Assembly: GCF_041296385.1 (NCBI RefSeq)
Contig: NC_091015.1
Location: 94,596,004 to 94,660,003, forward strand
DNA: 64,000 nt
Direction of reading: 5' to 3'
From: Aphelocoma coerulescens
Taxonomy: Eukaryota; Chordata; Aves; Passeriformes; Corvidae
Shown here: piece by piece, positions 38,401-51,200 of the stretch
Layout of the letters: each line of letters starts with the position of its first letter
How positions within the stretch are numbered: position 1 is the first letter of the stretch
Notes under the pieces: model-generated
What the model was told of the DNA's origin: nothing
The model's input: only the letters and a program-made list of their open reading frames with translations
Database searches by the model: none
Translations under genes and position numbers: made by a program

Positions 38401-39910
38401 AAGTATTGCTCTCAACCTGGTTTCCAAGGGGAGACAGTCTAGCCTAGTGTCATTATTTCAGTCAAATACCAATTTATAACACCCAATCCGGTAGTATGAA
38501 AATGGAAATATTTTTCTCCTGTTGTAGGTGAGTTTGCCTATTGTTAGCCACTTGTAGCTTCTTCTGAAACTATTGCTACTTGCGGGTCTTATCACTTTCC
38601 ATTTGCTTACAGTTTCTGAGTGGAAATGTATGACTTCTTTCATTCTTGCTTCTTTAGTGCTTTGCAAGCCCCAATGTTTGCACAGCAATAGCAATTTTCT
38701 TAATTTTTTTGCTTCCCAAGGTACTCTATCTAAATAAACCTTAAAAAATCTGCTTGAAATTTGATGAGCTTTCATCCTTATTACATATTTTGTAGGCCGA
38801 CAAAGTTTGTTGTATCTGTGACAGTTCATTCCTCTTTTCAGCTATTCCTATTCCTAAATGTTAGATTTGTGTTGAAAAATGCATATTTGTTTTGCCCTGA
38901 AACTGCTCACTACTTCTGTTGGCTTTACATATGTCTTTTCTTTTAGGCTGGAAATTTCAGAGCACCTTCAGTGAGTTTTTAAAGTGCAAAATTATTTAAA
39001 TTTGTTTCTTTAGTTCTTTCTTCTCACTCATCTTTTAAAAAAAAGTCTTTTCAGACTATGCATTGAAGTTGGAAATTCATGCCCATTCTAAGGGAAGCAT
39101 AAGAAACTGTTTTAAGCTTTCTAACCAAAGTTGCAGCGACGCATAAGCATTTTGCTGTGCCCTCAGCAGGACTGGATTTCATTCTAAGCACCAGAGACTT
39201 CAGAGCACTTTGAAGACTTGCCAGTTTGTCATTAATCCTTGTGTTTCTGCCTCATAGTTTTCATATCCTCAGTAACTTTATTATCCGTGTTTCTCCTTCT
39301 ACATGCCAGGGTCAATAAAATTCATGTGAGAAGTACACTATTTTGCCAGCCAGAAATATCAGAGTGGCTAGGATAATTCCATGAAATTTGGAAATGCTTA
39401 TGAGACCTCTGTCTTGTGCCTGCTCACACTGCAGTCATGTCTGCTGAGTGAGAAATGCCAGCAAGTCTCCCATGGCAATACACTGGGCTGACACTAAACT
39501 AGCTTCAGGCTCTTTGGACAGATTGAATAGCAGGGTCTTGTCCCACATAGCAAGTGGTAATTTGCCCAGGTGGGACAGGACTGCCATCACTGGAGGTCAA
39601 ATCTGCACCACTTACTTCAGTGTAGTGATACATGTTGAGCATGACAAGCAGAATTGGGCTCAATGTCTAACTATTAATTCTGCTTCATGTTCGATTATCA
39701 AGACATAGTCAAATTCCACACAAGAAAAAGAAAGCACAACTAATTAGGGACAGTTTTGCTCTTCTCCAGTTATTTGTCTGGATGATTCTCTCTCCTTTTT
39801 GTATGTATTTGAGAAAATATTTCTTTGGGGCCATAAGGATTAGCCTCTGAAGTCAGAGACTGGATTAGACATCAGCTGATAAAGAGTGTTCCCTTTCTGC
39901 CTGTCCCTGA
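35458..39910. other. Unique AT-rich sequence, no gene seen
   Basis: No gene or transposon recognised. The longest frame is 123 codons on the minus strand (38458-38829), judged chance. A short CAG run sits at about 35657-35668. Confidence 0.55.
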
Positions 39911-40082
39911 AGAATCATGGAATTACAGAATGGTTTGAGTTGGAAGGGACCTTAAAGATCATCCAGGTACAACTCACCTGACATGGGCAGGAAGACCTTT
40001 CACTTGACCAGGTTGCTCAAAGTCACATCCAACCTGACCTTGAACACTTCCAAGGATGGGGCATCCACAACTTCTCTGGGCA
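39911..40082 (-). mobile_element. CR1 LINE fragment
   Basis: Minus-strand CR1 3' end. Plus-strand landmarks: AGAATCATGGAATTACAGAA, then TGGTTTGAGTTGGAAGGGAC, CTTAAAGATCATCCAGGTAC, GACCAGGTTGCTCAAAG and GGATGGGGCATCCACAACTT. The octamer repeat at the 3' end is kept. It is 5'-truncated after CTTCTCTGGGCA. Confidence 0.96.
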
Positions 40083-42005
40083 TAAGAGAAATGGGACTGT
40101 TACATTCATGGTGCTCACTGTCTTTCCCTGTGGAGGGCACCATAAACATTGCTACTTAGCACAGCATCACAGAGAAGGAGCAGATGGGTGTTTGAGGGAG
40201 AAAAATCATCATTTAGAGTTTAGAGACATAACTTTTTTTAATCAGAAAAAATGTCAGAAAAAAATTTTGAAAGAATGTAAATAAATAGCTATTTGTTACA
40301 GTATGCTGTAAAAATAGACTCCTGGCAGTGAATGAAGAGATTTTATTTTTCCATGAGTTCTGCTTTAATGTAGGCTCCCATAAAAACTGACTTGGACTTT
40401 TACATTGAATTGAGAGGATTATATGCTGTATTTAATAACCCCTGTCAAATAAAGGTACAAACCTAATTAAGCAATAAATCCATAAAAAATTTTACAGACA
40501 GGTAATGAGTAGCTTGCATTTTTATAACAGCAATAGTATATTAAAAAAAGCATTAGCTGTTCTAGTATGGCTGAAGTAGTTGTACTGATAAATTAGTCCT
40601 TCTGGCATTGCATGACTAATTTTAATTACTTGGAGCTGTGGAGATGTGCTTGGTTTAGAATTTGGGCTATTATTCTTAAATTAAATTTAAAAAAGTTAAT
40701 CTAAGTATCTGTCCATATTTGTAAAATATTAATTGTCAAAAAAAAAAAGAAATTTAATGTTTTCCTGTTAGAGCTAATGTTCTCAACACCAGCAGCATCT
40801 TGGGTTCAATGACACTCAGGATTAATACCAGCAAGTAGATACTGAAATCACCTAGTTTATAGTTATAAAACGTCATAGCAACTTTTTCAACAAGAGTTAA
40901 ATAAAGAGGTACATTTGTGTAGTATCTTAATTTCAGGAATATGACCTTAGTTTTGCCCATTTGGTCTGACATGAATAAGTCATGGGGATGTCTAAATTTA
41001 CTTTGAATTAAGGAAAAGCAATAGTTATGATTCCATTCCCTCCACCTCCCTTTCTCTAATTTAATGACTACATGAGACAGTTAGCTGTTCCTTTTTCTTT
41101 CTTTTTTAAGGAAAACCTATTAGTTATTAGTTACTGTTGCAGGTCACTCACACTGAACAGAGCATGCTTCCTGTCTGTTTCCCTGGCAAGCAGGGAATCG
41201 TACGTGCTGTAGATAGTGGATTCCTCATTTCTAACACTAGCAAATCTAATGATCTTAGGGGAACTGGAGAGTACTAGCTGGAGTTCAAAGGGTGGCAGTC
41301 AGTTTGGTACCAGTGACCTCTTCTGGGGTCATGAATGGAATTAGATAGATGAGAGAGGCTGCTGGTAGTTCATTAGGAAGCGGGGAAGGTGGTTACCTTC
41401 CAGGTAAGGCAGAGAGAATCACAAGCTACCCTGAGGATTAACTAGTCTTTAATTGGGGCATGACTTCACTATTAAATCACTATTTCAATTTATACCGGGA
41501 AATGTTAAATATCTGTATTGTTCTTGACTGAACTAAAGTAATAATTCAGATGTTTCTTTATGTATAATCATATGTATATAATATATAATGCATAATCATA
41601 TGCCTTCAAACCACTTCATAATAGAATAAAGGACAGCAAGTAATAAATTCAAAAACTTTAAAAACAAGTTTGTCAGATATCTTATGATATGTCCATTCCT
41701 GCAATGCATTTAACAGTGAGGGAGAGCCAGGTGGTGTTTTTATTTCCATCAGATAAAACTTATGTCCAGCTGGTTTAGTTTGTGATCTTAAATATGTTTA
41801 CATGACTTGTGGCTGTTGTAATATGCTTAGTAATACTGCTTCATAGCCCTGCAGCATATTGCAAGTGAAGATATAAACACTCTTATACACATTAATGAAT
41901 TAAAGTTCAAACCACCATTACCTGACAAAGAACCACTGTATCTCTCCTGAACAAGAATTCATGATACCTATTATTTTAAGATAAAAAAGATAATAAACCC
42001 CATGG
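40083..42005. other. Unique AT-rich sequence, no gene seen
   Basis: No gene seen. An A12-type run with one interruption lies at about 40738-40752. The part from about 40280 to 40700 is rich in TAAT/ATTA cores and could be a conserved non-coding element; see findings. ATAATCATATG occurs twice near 41566-41602. Confidence 0.5.
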
Positions 42006-42280
42006 GCCATTGTGCTGGTCTTGGCTGGGGTAGAATTTTCTTCACAATGGCTAGTTTGGGGTTGTGTTTTGGATTTGTGCTGGAAAGAGTGTTGATAATT
42101 CAGGGATGTTTTTGTTATTGCTGAGCAGGGCTTACACAGAGTCAAAGTATTTTCTGCTTTTCATATGGCCATGCTGGTGAGGGAGTTGGGGGTGTGTGGG
42201 GGGCTGGGAGGTGACACAGTGGGACAGCTGACCCCAAATGGGCCCAAAGGATATTCCATACCATATGACATCATGCTCAG

Positions 42281-42288
42281 TATATAAA
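42281..42288 (+). promoter_or_regulatory. TATA box of the 42-kb LTR
   Basis: TATATAAA in the context CTCAGTATATAAAGGGGG, preceded by the conserved CCATACCATATGACATCA block. It lies 166 bp upstream of ATTAAA, which fits U3-R spacing. Confidence 0.75.
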
Positions 42289-42453
42289 GGGGGATGTGGG
42301 GGAACATTCAAAGCTGTGGCATTTATTTTCCCAAGTCACCATTATGGGTGATGGGGCCCTGCTGTCCTGGAAATGGCTGAACACCTGCCTGCCCATGGGA
42401 AGCAGTGAATTAATTTCTTGTTTTGCTTTTCTTGTGTGGCTTTTTCTTTCCCT

Positions 42454-42459
42454 ATTAAA
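42454..42459 (+). promoter_or_regulatory. LTR poly(A) signal ATTAAA
   Basis: ATTAAA in CCCTATTAAACTATC, followed by a T-rich stretch. Same context as in the 10-kb LTR. Confidence 0.7.
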
Positions 42460-42586
42460 CTATCTTTATCTCAACCCACAAATTTTAACACTTTTCCACT
42501 TCTGATTCTGATCCTGCTGAAGGGGGAGTGAGTGAGAGGCTATATGCTACTTGGATTGCTGGCTGGGGTTAAATCACAACAGCCAT

Positions 42587-45500
42587 CTTTAATTATATCT
42601 CTTTCAGAACAGAAGTCTGCATTTGCTTATGAATGTCATAGGTGAAAAATCAAACTTCTGCAGAAAGGTCACAAAGCTTTCAGAATTTGTTAGTCTCAAA
42701 GAAAATCTTGTACAAAAACTAGCCCGTATGTAGGATTTCTCATGTGAAGAAGAAAGAACCGCAAAAGTTGAGTCAGGTCTTTCATTCTTGAGGAAAACTG
42801 GCTGAATAATTTTTAGAAATGTGTTTCTATATAAATCTCTTCTATGGAATCACATATTTTTTTAACAGGGTTTTTTCTTTTCCTTTAGGAGATTCTTTCT
42901 CTTTTCCACCAAATTTAAGTGTGGTAAGAATTAAAAGGAAATTTAGATTGTGGGTTTGTGCCACATTATACTCTTCTATTCAATTTTACTTCTATGAAGC
43001 GACCCTATTTAAAAGCACAGGTGGTGGGAGTGGGTCACCACATAGCCCACATGACCCCCCTGCTCCTGATGCTGTGGAGGTTGAAGCACAGAGATGGAAA
43101 TTGAGGTTCTCCTTGGAAAAGTGTCAACCACAGGTAGTATAATTTTCATTGTAACTGATTATCTGAAGTTCTTTTATAGATTATTTATGAGCTGTACCCA
43201 CATGTTGGTATGTTAAACACATTGGGGCCAAGGAGGTAGATGGCAGCTTCAAATGGTTCATTTGATCCAGAAACCTCCAGTGGTGCTTGACTGAAACCAT
43301 CAATTTGCCTACCATCATCTGTGAGGGCCATAAAGAAAGTTAGCTAAAAGCTGTGTGTGGGGACCTTGTGACACACACTTTGGGCAGATGATATGAATAA
43401 ATTTGGTCTTCTCTTATTTATGCATGCAGGAACTAATCTGGCAGGGATTCAAATAACTCTCTAATACTCTTCCTTATACTGGCCTGTATAGATCATAGTA
43501 ACAGATGAAGGATTTCATGGCTTTACCACGGTGATAATGCTGAATTTCATGGTTTGTTATCTTGTCAAGGATTAACAAGACTGACATTAAATTACTGGAG
43601 GAGCTGTCATGTAGTAAAAGATGGAAATCTCAATTTTTTTTAAGATTTTTTTTGCATTAGCTTTTCTTTTCTAGAACTCGCTAATGTTCTTATTAAAGAG
43701 ACTTAATTCATCTCCCCTAACAAAAGTTATATGCCATTCACATATGGATCACTCAGATATGTTTGAATTCAGGGAAAGCCGTAGAAAACCAACCATTTCA
43801 GGCATGGAATAATCAGAATATATTTTCTTTATATTCATTCTTGGATAATATTTACTTGGTACAGAGCATTAGTTCGTGCATGTGTAAGGAGAATTTAATT
43901 AGAATTTACTTGGAATGTGTCATTTCCTTCATGAAAGCAGTTTTCATAAGAGCAAACTCACTGGTCTTTATTTTGTGCTCAAGAAATTTCTAAGCAGACT
44001 TTCCAGAGTGTGATTTCAGGCTTATTTCCTGTTTTTCCCTCCTCTATATTATTCCAATCCTCAGTGTCACAAGGCATTTAAAAACACTTGTCCACTGTTG
44101 AATGGTCCATGGACAAATATTTTATGTATTTCAGTTTTACTACGGCTAGTTCATGTCACTCGCTTAAGATCTGTATTACAATGCTATTGCACAGACTTTC
44201 ACATTTTCAAAACACAGTTTGCTTTTTCTTTTTTCTCAGAATAATGATGTATATGAAATATTACTCATGTATGTATACTGAAGAGAGAAACGATATTTTA
44301 ATAAGTCCATTCATAAACTTTATGTATCCTTTCTTTATCTGTCTGGATCATAAAGCAAATATATTTATTATGGTCTTTCATTTAATACAATTGCAAAGTT
44401 TCTCTAGTTAGTTCCTGTCATGCTTCCTATACCCGGTGCAAACACAGAACTTCCTTAAAAAGACCATTACACATTCTTTAAAACTTATTGGTCCAAAACC
44501 ATTTCTGACTCTAAAAGCCTATCCGTACATTTTGCAGCCATTTATTGTTGACTATGGGACCAATAGCTCAGGAATTTATACCATTACATGTAGTCACAAC
44601 ATGAGTGTCAAGCAATACTTCACTTTTGCTGCATGAAGGCTAGCTCCATGCTTCCTATGGAGATGTTTACAAGGTTTGTAAAGGGCTCACAGGAATCTGG
44701 GATCCCAGATTCCCAGAAAGGAAATTGTACATAATAAGAAGGCTGTCCAGGAAGTTGGGGATGGATGTAGAGTAGGAGAAAGTAGATAAGTTGGCATGGG
44801 TGGAAGCTGAAATGGATCCTCAGAACGGCAGTGAGCATCACCACCTGAAATATTTCATTTCTACATTCTTGCTTTTCTGTTCTGCATTGTTTTAATTTAT
44901 GGACTCTCTTGCAGGTCTGTACCAGTTTTCTCAGTGAAACAGAGTGGAATTCCCACAGCCATGATATGTCAAGCTGGGCCTTAATTAGTGAGCCAAACTC
45001 CTGGACAGTACAGTGCCCAGAAAGCAAGCAAAGGGTTAAAGTGTGGATATCCACACCCCTTTCTTGGTCTTGTTTACTTCACAGGTATGTGTGCAGCCAG
45101 CTGTCTGCCAAGGCTGTACCCTTTCCATAAAGTCATATTTATCTATAGGATAATGAATCAGACAGAAAATCAATGCAACATTTCGAATATGGCCTCATTA
45201 GTGCCCTTGTTTAGTGTCAAGAACAAATATCTAGAAGGTTGCTCAGCATTTCTCTTCTCACTTTCTGGAATTATATTTTCCATGCCTTATTGTCTTTACA
45301 CACTGTGTTGAATTTAATTCTGGCCACTAACCCTATAATCCTTAGCTTGCTCTGTGATTTATGGTTACGATCTTTGACTGGTTATTTCTTTATTTGTCCT
45401 GCAGACCTTCTAATTTGCATCTGCTCCTGTGAGTTACATAAGCTGCTTACTCATCCCACACTCCTGCAGAATTGTTGCAGACTTTGCTCCACTCCCTGAG

Positions 45501-46657
45501 TCACATGCAGCAGATGAACTGTGAAAGAGCAGTGCTCTGTACTCATAAGATTGCTTTACCTCCTCACAAAACTTACTATTTCTGTTTACAAATCCACTCT
45601 GCCTCTGATCTTCCAAGTCTTGACTCTTTTCATATGCTTCAGAGTTTTTTGTCACTTACCATTTCTTGCAGTCTAGGAGAGCAGAATGACTTCCTTTGAA
45701 GTGATTCTGGATTAAAGAAATTCACACCTGTCTCCTCATCTTTGTCAATTATCTATACCACCCTTCCCCTGCCATCTCTGTTCTCAGCCCAGCTGGGTTT
45801 TTCAATTTGTTTGTTTCATGGTGATGCATGAGAAGTTCAATAGAGGAACTGATCTGGACGACACACAACTTCATTTTATTTTATGTGAAGCAGGCCTCAT
45901 TAGCAGCAGTGTTGCACTGTACTGTTGATGATCTTCTACAGCAATATGAAAGAACTACCAAAATGCTGAGAGCCTGATAGCAGTGAGGAAGAGTAGCGTT
46001 GAACAATCAGTGCAATAGCATAAACAAGCATTACTATCAGGGAAATGGTCTGCAGAAGCATCATTGGTTATCAATAACCTTCTCTTTACATTGTTTAAGC
46101 AACTGTACAAGCTACTTAAGTGTTGCATCACCTGTCTTACACAGATAAGTTTGCAAAACCAGTTAGTAGAAATTGACACTTAGATAGAAATTCTTGGATT
46201 TTTCAGTTTGGAGTTTCATGTGGTAAGGGTTTATTGGCTTCACTTCTTCCTCACCTCTTTCTTCTTTTTGTTTCTTTATTTTTAGAACATCCAACTATTT
46301 TTGTAGTCTAAAATTCCTTCTATATTTTATAATATATCATCTCTGATTCTCAGTAGATCTGCTCCAGGAGGAAAAGAAAGGACATTTTTACTAAATCAAA
46401 TATAAAATGCTACTTTTCTCAGTCCTCTTGCTTTATCCTACTTTTTTTATCATGTCATGTCATGTACAATAAGGTACAATGCCTACGGAAACTGCATGTT
46501 CTGTACCATACTTGCCTTCAAAATAACTAATAAGAGAAATATATAGACTGTCATGAAATGGAATGTGGAAAGAGACACTATTTCAGGTTTCTTGAATCCC
46601 ACGACTTCACAGGTCTGGTTCTTGTGAAACAGTCACACAGGAGATTAGAAAACCTGT
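42587..46657. other. Unique AT-rich sequence, no gene seen
   Basis: No exon or RNA gene supported. Frames up to 144 codons exist (minus, 44620-45054) but overlap other frames and carry no recognisable domain. A pyrimidine tract TTTCTTTTCCTTTAG at about 42873-42887 looks like a splice acceptor without a supported exon. Confidence 0.5.
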
Positions 46658-46813
46658 AGTACTGTAGCGGGTTCAGTTCGTAAACTGGGTGGAAACACCA
46701 ATTAAGTGTAGTTGTTCTGGTTCGAAATATCCATGACTTACTTATTTTGCTTCTGTAAGATAAGAATTAGGAGAAAGCAAAGCAGGCACAAAACTTAAAA
46801 GAATATAAAGAAG

Positions 46814-46819
46814 TTTATT
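46814..46819 (-). promoter_or_regulatory. AATAAA poly(A) signal of the 46.7-kb LTR
   Basis: TTTATT on the plus strand; AATAAA in sense in the context GTTAATAAACTTC, about 150 bp before the LTR's 3' end. Confidence 0.6.
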
Positions 46820-47689
46820 AACAGACCCAAAAGAAAAAAAAGAAGTCAGAATCAGACTAAACCTTCAGAACATTTCTCTTCCCCCCACTTTTCCCCTTCT
46901 CCCACTGTAAAAAGACAACCCTTGAGATGGTCATTCTGTTTACCACTTCCATAATAACCTTGTTCAGTTCCCTTGAGGAGTCTCTCTTGCTCATGCTATG
47001 GAGACATCTCCACAGTTCTCTCATGGCTTCATGTCACAGCAAGACAGCTGCCCAGGTTGGTTCTCTGCTCACATGTGAAAGTCCTTTCCCCCGACTTACA
47101 GCTTTCCCCACAACAGCTTTCGAGGGTCCAGTCTTTAGCTAATGCGGTACTGTTTTAAGGTTGAGCTGTTCAGAAGCAAAGGTTCTCTTCACCTATCTCT
47201 GGGAGCATCTTCATCTCTAGGAACAGAGGTCTTCTCCTTCCCTGGGAGCAAGGGTCTTCATCACTTTCATCTCTCTCTGTTAAAGCTTTTCATCAAATCA
47301 CACCTACTTCAACATTTGCTTATTTCAGCACAAGTACTTTTGCTCACAAGTGCAGTTTGAACGCTCCACCCCCCATGCTTTCCTGAAATTACAACGGGTA
47401 CTCTGATGTATCATAGTCCATCACCATAGCTTTACAACAGAATTTCAGCTTCTAGGCTTGAAGCATCTCCTCTTTCTCCTCCCTTAGGGTTTCAGCTCTT
47501 CCTTCTTCACTGACTTTGGTGTCTTTATGGTGTTTTCTTCACATGCCTTCACCTTTCCTTTTCTTTTGACTTGGGAGAGGATTGATGTCTGCAGGCTTCA
47601 TTTGTTCTGGAGAATCTTACAGCACTAAGAGAGCTAATCTCACCTGGGCCCAGCAGCTGGAATTCCCTTATCGCTGTTGGTCACATGAG

Positions 47690-47990
47690 CTTTGTCGGGC
47701 AGTGGCCTCAGATGAATCTCGGCCACCCTGGGTGAGGGCCGGCCTGGCCGAGCCGCACCGCGGGGCCGCCTGCACGGAGCAGGGCTGTGGATACAACAGA
47801 GCCACACAGCTCTGGGGTGGCTGTCTCCCTGCCGGCCCAGCCTGCACTGAGGGGGCTGTGCCGGGTGTCCAGCGAGCAGAAGTGGCTGAGATCTCAGCCA
47901 AGCCGCGCTGTGGCCAACCCAGCCAGGGCACACTGAGCAGGGCCCGGCCTGGCCCGTGCCGGCCCCTCAGTTACGTGTCCAAAGGCCGGA
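47690..47990. other. CpG-rich block inside the LTR
   Basis: This stretch is strongly GC-rich and full of CpG (for example GGCCGAGCCGCACCGCGGGG), in sharp contrast to the AT-rich, CpG-poor surroundings. It lies in the transcribed part of the LTR in sense, downstream of the core block. It meets the look of a small CpG island, though I have not computed observed/expected values. Confidence 0.75.
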
Positions 47991-48019
47991 AGCAAGAGAG
48001 CTTTCCTGGGGTTTGTTCG

Positions 48020-48042
48020 TTCTTAAATGTGGATCACAGAGG
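48020..48042 (-). promoter_or_regulatory. Putative LTR core promoter block
   Basis: TTCTTAAATGTGGATCACAG and the following AGG match TTCTTAAATATGTTATCACA at 54471-54490 plus GAGG. In sense this gives CCTCTGTGAT...ATTTAAGAA. Conservation between two otherwise diverged LTRs and the TTTAAG word suggest a TATA-substitute promoter element. Inference from similarity only. Confidence 0.5.
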
Positions 48043-48217
48043 CGTGTCAAGCTTCTTAAAGTGGCTTTAAAAAGTTGCCAATATTCAAACTAGCCAATTG
48101 ATTGGTTCTGTTGGGTCTAGAGGAAGCTGTAAGCACCTCTTTGCAAAAAATCACTTCTGTGGCTGATGGAGCCCTCTTTAATTAAAAACCCAAACTATGC
48201 TAAACCATGACAAGTAC

Positions 48218-51200
48218 CTACTGGAAAAGTAAAAGCAGGTCAAATCATCATCACCCCCCCTTATTTTTTTTTTTTCAACTGCTAATGCTGTTGCCTTAAA
48301 ATGTAAGTGAATGAATTCAAACAGTTTGAACAGGTTTGGAAAATGTATGTAACTGCAACTTTTGTAGGAACATTACACTACCGTATTGGTGTAACTTTGC
48401 AGCGCCTGTTTTCTTCTAATTTCTTGTACCAGATGACATTGGTTACTGTGCAAGAACAACTTGCAAAAACACAGAAGTTAACCTATTACTCTGTATGATA
48501 AGGCATTATATTTGTAACAAGGGTATAGCTAAAATTTCAAGTAAGGTGACACATGGAGGAGTAGATGCAAAACCAGTTCAGACATAGAAGAATATAGAGC
48601 TCAAAAGATCTACCTGGGAAGAAACACCTACTCTTTATGTTTTACTTTCTTTGACACAGCATCTACTGGGCAAAAAGAAATTGGATGTAAATTTCAATTT
48701 CTGCATGATAGGTTTTTATCCTTGAGTAGCATATAAAATGGTTTGCTTTACATGCATGGGCAAAGAAATCTGAAAAGCAAGACAAGTCAATATGCATGCA
48801 AAAGTAATTTCTTTTACACTGGATTTACACCAGAGTAAATCTGTTAACTTCATTTGGCTTTGATCCAGGTTTTGACTAAAGTGAGATGAGCAGCAGACTC
48901 AAACAAGATGTTATTAATATGGGGAAGACTATGCTAACAACTAAGCAGGGATTGTGCTGGATGGAAAGGGAATATTTTCACTAAGTCAGTATAAGAGTAT
49001 AAACAGAGTACCCAGGCAAAACACTTAGGTTATTCTTCAGCACATTCTGACTCCTGTGACTATGCTTTTCAAATAATGTACTTGGAGAGTGAAAGTGGAA
49101 TAGATCATTTTCAGTGCCGATGGACAGGGATCTGAACAGCTTAATTCTCAGAAAGGCACTTATGTTCTCCCTCATGAGATGCACGGCAAGAGGACAACAC
49201 TAACTGAGCTGAAGTCATACCATAACAGAAGTTTCAGATGGTCACCATCTCACCCAAACATTTGGACTCATATAAGAGAAAGTATATAGTAATTGGAGAA
49301 GGAAAAGTTATGTTTTCCATCTCCTAACTGTGGTAGATTCTCCAGTGCTTTAATATTAAGGTTGAGGTAAATGATTATATTTGGGTTTTAAAAATATTTC
49401 ACTATAATTATATTCACAATGCTGTATTTTTTTATTATTTTTTATTAGAAAATATTGTATTGAGGAATAAATACAAAAGTGTAAAATTTCCTATTTCTCC
49501 ATGTGTTGAATAATATGCCAAATTGCCAGTAATTAATATTTTCCTTTTATAAAGTGGTATTGGTATGCTATGTTTTCCTTTGTACTCCATAATTCAGAGA
49601 TTTTTATTACCTCTTCTCAATACACTAATTTTAGAATTGATGACCAGGTAGAATACATAATAATCAAGGTACAAGCAAGGAAAAACACATTGTATTAATA
49701 ATTACTCATTTCATTAAAAACTGATGAAGCTATAAACTGTTCTTAGAATACAGTGTGTTTTCCATAGAGAACAGTTTGGAGACACTGCTTTGTTGTGTCC
49801 TTTTTAAAATTTTAGATCAGTAGAGTAAGAAATGTTAAACTGGTCATTAGTCTTCATTAAACCTGCCAATACAAAAAAATAAGAGTCAATAGAGAAGACA
49901 AAAGAACTTTCATAAATAACCTGGTTTTAGAAGACAACACACTTCGTCAAGCTGTTCTATTGGGCACCCTTTAAGTTTGTCATTTAAACAGATTTTTCTT
50001 ATTCTTACTGTTGCCTGCTCAGAAATACTTTATTCTTTGTCAATACTTAATTTATCATAGAGAAATTTATTCCTCTATTTATTATTTAGTCCTGCTTAAA
50101 GCAAACGATGGTTAGAGCAGCTCTGACCTTAATTGCACCAAAATAAACACGAGCAGCATTTTCCAAAACTCTTGATCAAGTGTCTGATTTTAGAAGATCA
50201 ACTATGGCACCATAAAAGAGCCTTCACTGGAAACCTCAGCACTTCCTTTATTTGTTGTACTGTTAATGCATCTAAAATGCATTTCCCATGTCATTCAGTG
50301 AGTGAAAATTGGTTTCAAAATATTACAGCCATGAAAATCTTTTCTTCAACCCCTGCAATCCAAGGATCATATGTGTTGCACATAAAGCAATCTACTTTCA
50401 CAGTGTTTCTGGCCTTGGGAAAGGCAATGGATAAAAGGCAAAGGATAAACAATCACATAAATGGATCAGAATTTTAGAAGTTCCTCATTTACTTTTCTGG
50501 GAATCAAAGGTCTCTGAAAGTCATCTAGAAGGATATTTGACCTCAGCAATACTGCTGTAAGGATAATGTCTTACAGTCAATACTTTATGTCTTGCAGTGA
50601 GCACCTTAGGCATTAAGCTGTGAGAGCAGGGGACACGGAGCCTCCCAATAATGCAGAAGCACAAAATACAAGGATTTGCCTCCATAGGTGGGTAGTTAGA
50701 ACATGCTTAGAAAGATTTCTGTTGGCTAACATGTGTGAAAATAGGTGCCAACTTGCATCGTTGTCAAAAAATTATCACATGCAATCAAGTTGCTGTTGTT
50801 ATTTATTGAAATTGGCCTCCAGTGCAATGCTTTTCCTCATGGAGATCCTAAGAATCTCCAGGGGAGATTTCAACAGCAGCTGCTATTTCTAATACTGTAA
50901 GCAAGCAAGGAAGGAAGATGCTTTTGGCAGTGAATATGAATGATTAGCTCAGGATGTAATTTGTATCTCAGAATTGTTTGGATAGCTCAGCACTTTCTGG
51001 GGTATTTATCTTTTCCCAAATGAAATAACAGTCTTTTCAACTCAAATAAGTCTTGTCTATCTTGGAGTTACAGAAATGATGTCATGCAAAATTCAAAATT
51101 TCCACTACTCATATATTAAAACTTACTAATCAAGAAAATATTTGAAATGAAACTCAAACTCTCAAACTTCTACTTAAATAATCTTCTAAATATTCACAGA

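Larger units (their letters stand above)
42011..42581 (+). mobile_element. Solo LTR of an ERVL-like retrovirus
   Basis: A 571-bp LTR from TGTGCTGGTCTTGGCTGGGG to GGGGTTAAATCACAACA. It is flanked by a perfect 5-bp target-site duplication GCCAT at 42006-42010 and 42582-42586. Core signals are intact: a TATATAAA box at 42281-42288 and an ATTAAA poly(A) signal at 42454-42459 on the plus strand. The sequence closely resembles a common LTR type in bird genomes. No internal retroviral region remains, so this is a solo LTR left by LTR-LTR recombination. Any influence on transcription of neighbouring DNA is inference only. Confidence 0.95.
46663..48212 (-). mobile_element. Large solo LTR (1.55 kb), ERVL-like
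   Basis: On the plus strand it runs from TGTAGCGGGTTCAGTT to GCTAAACCATGACA and is flanked by a perfect 5-bp target-site duplication AGTAC (46658-46662 and 48213-48217). The minus orientation is supported by an AATAAA poly(A) signal (TTTATT at 46814-46819) and by a core block at 48020-48042 shared with the 53.6-kb LTR, which is a TTTAAG-type TATA substitute in sense. A GC-rich, CpG-rich block lies at about 47690-47990. At 1550 bp it is long for an LTR; a nested insertion inside it is possible but I see no second pair of ends. No internal region remains. Confidence 0.92.

Noticed and set aside
44620..45054. 144-codon minus-strand frame
   Set aside because: No domain, overlaps several plus-strand frames, and no splice or promoter context. 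Length is within chance for 64 kb of sequence.
46711..46730. GGTTCGAAAT resembling a tRNA B box
   Set aside because: It is inside an LTR, has no A box at proper distance and no cloverleaf.
47582..48070. 162-codon plus-strand frame with high GC
   Set aside because: It lies wholly inside the 46.7-kb LTR, antisense to it. Its length comes from the GC-rich block, which has few stop codons.
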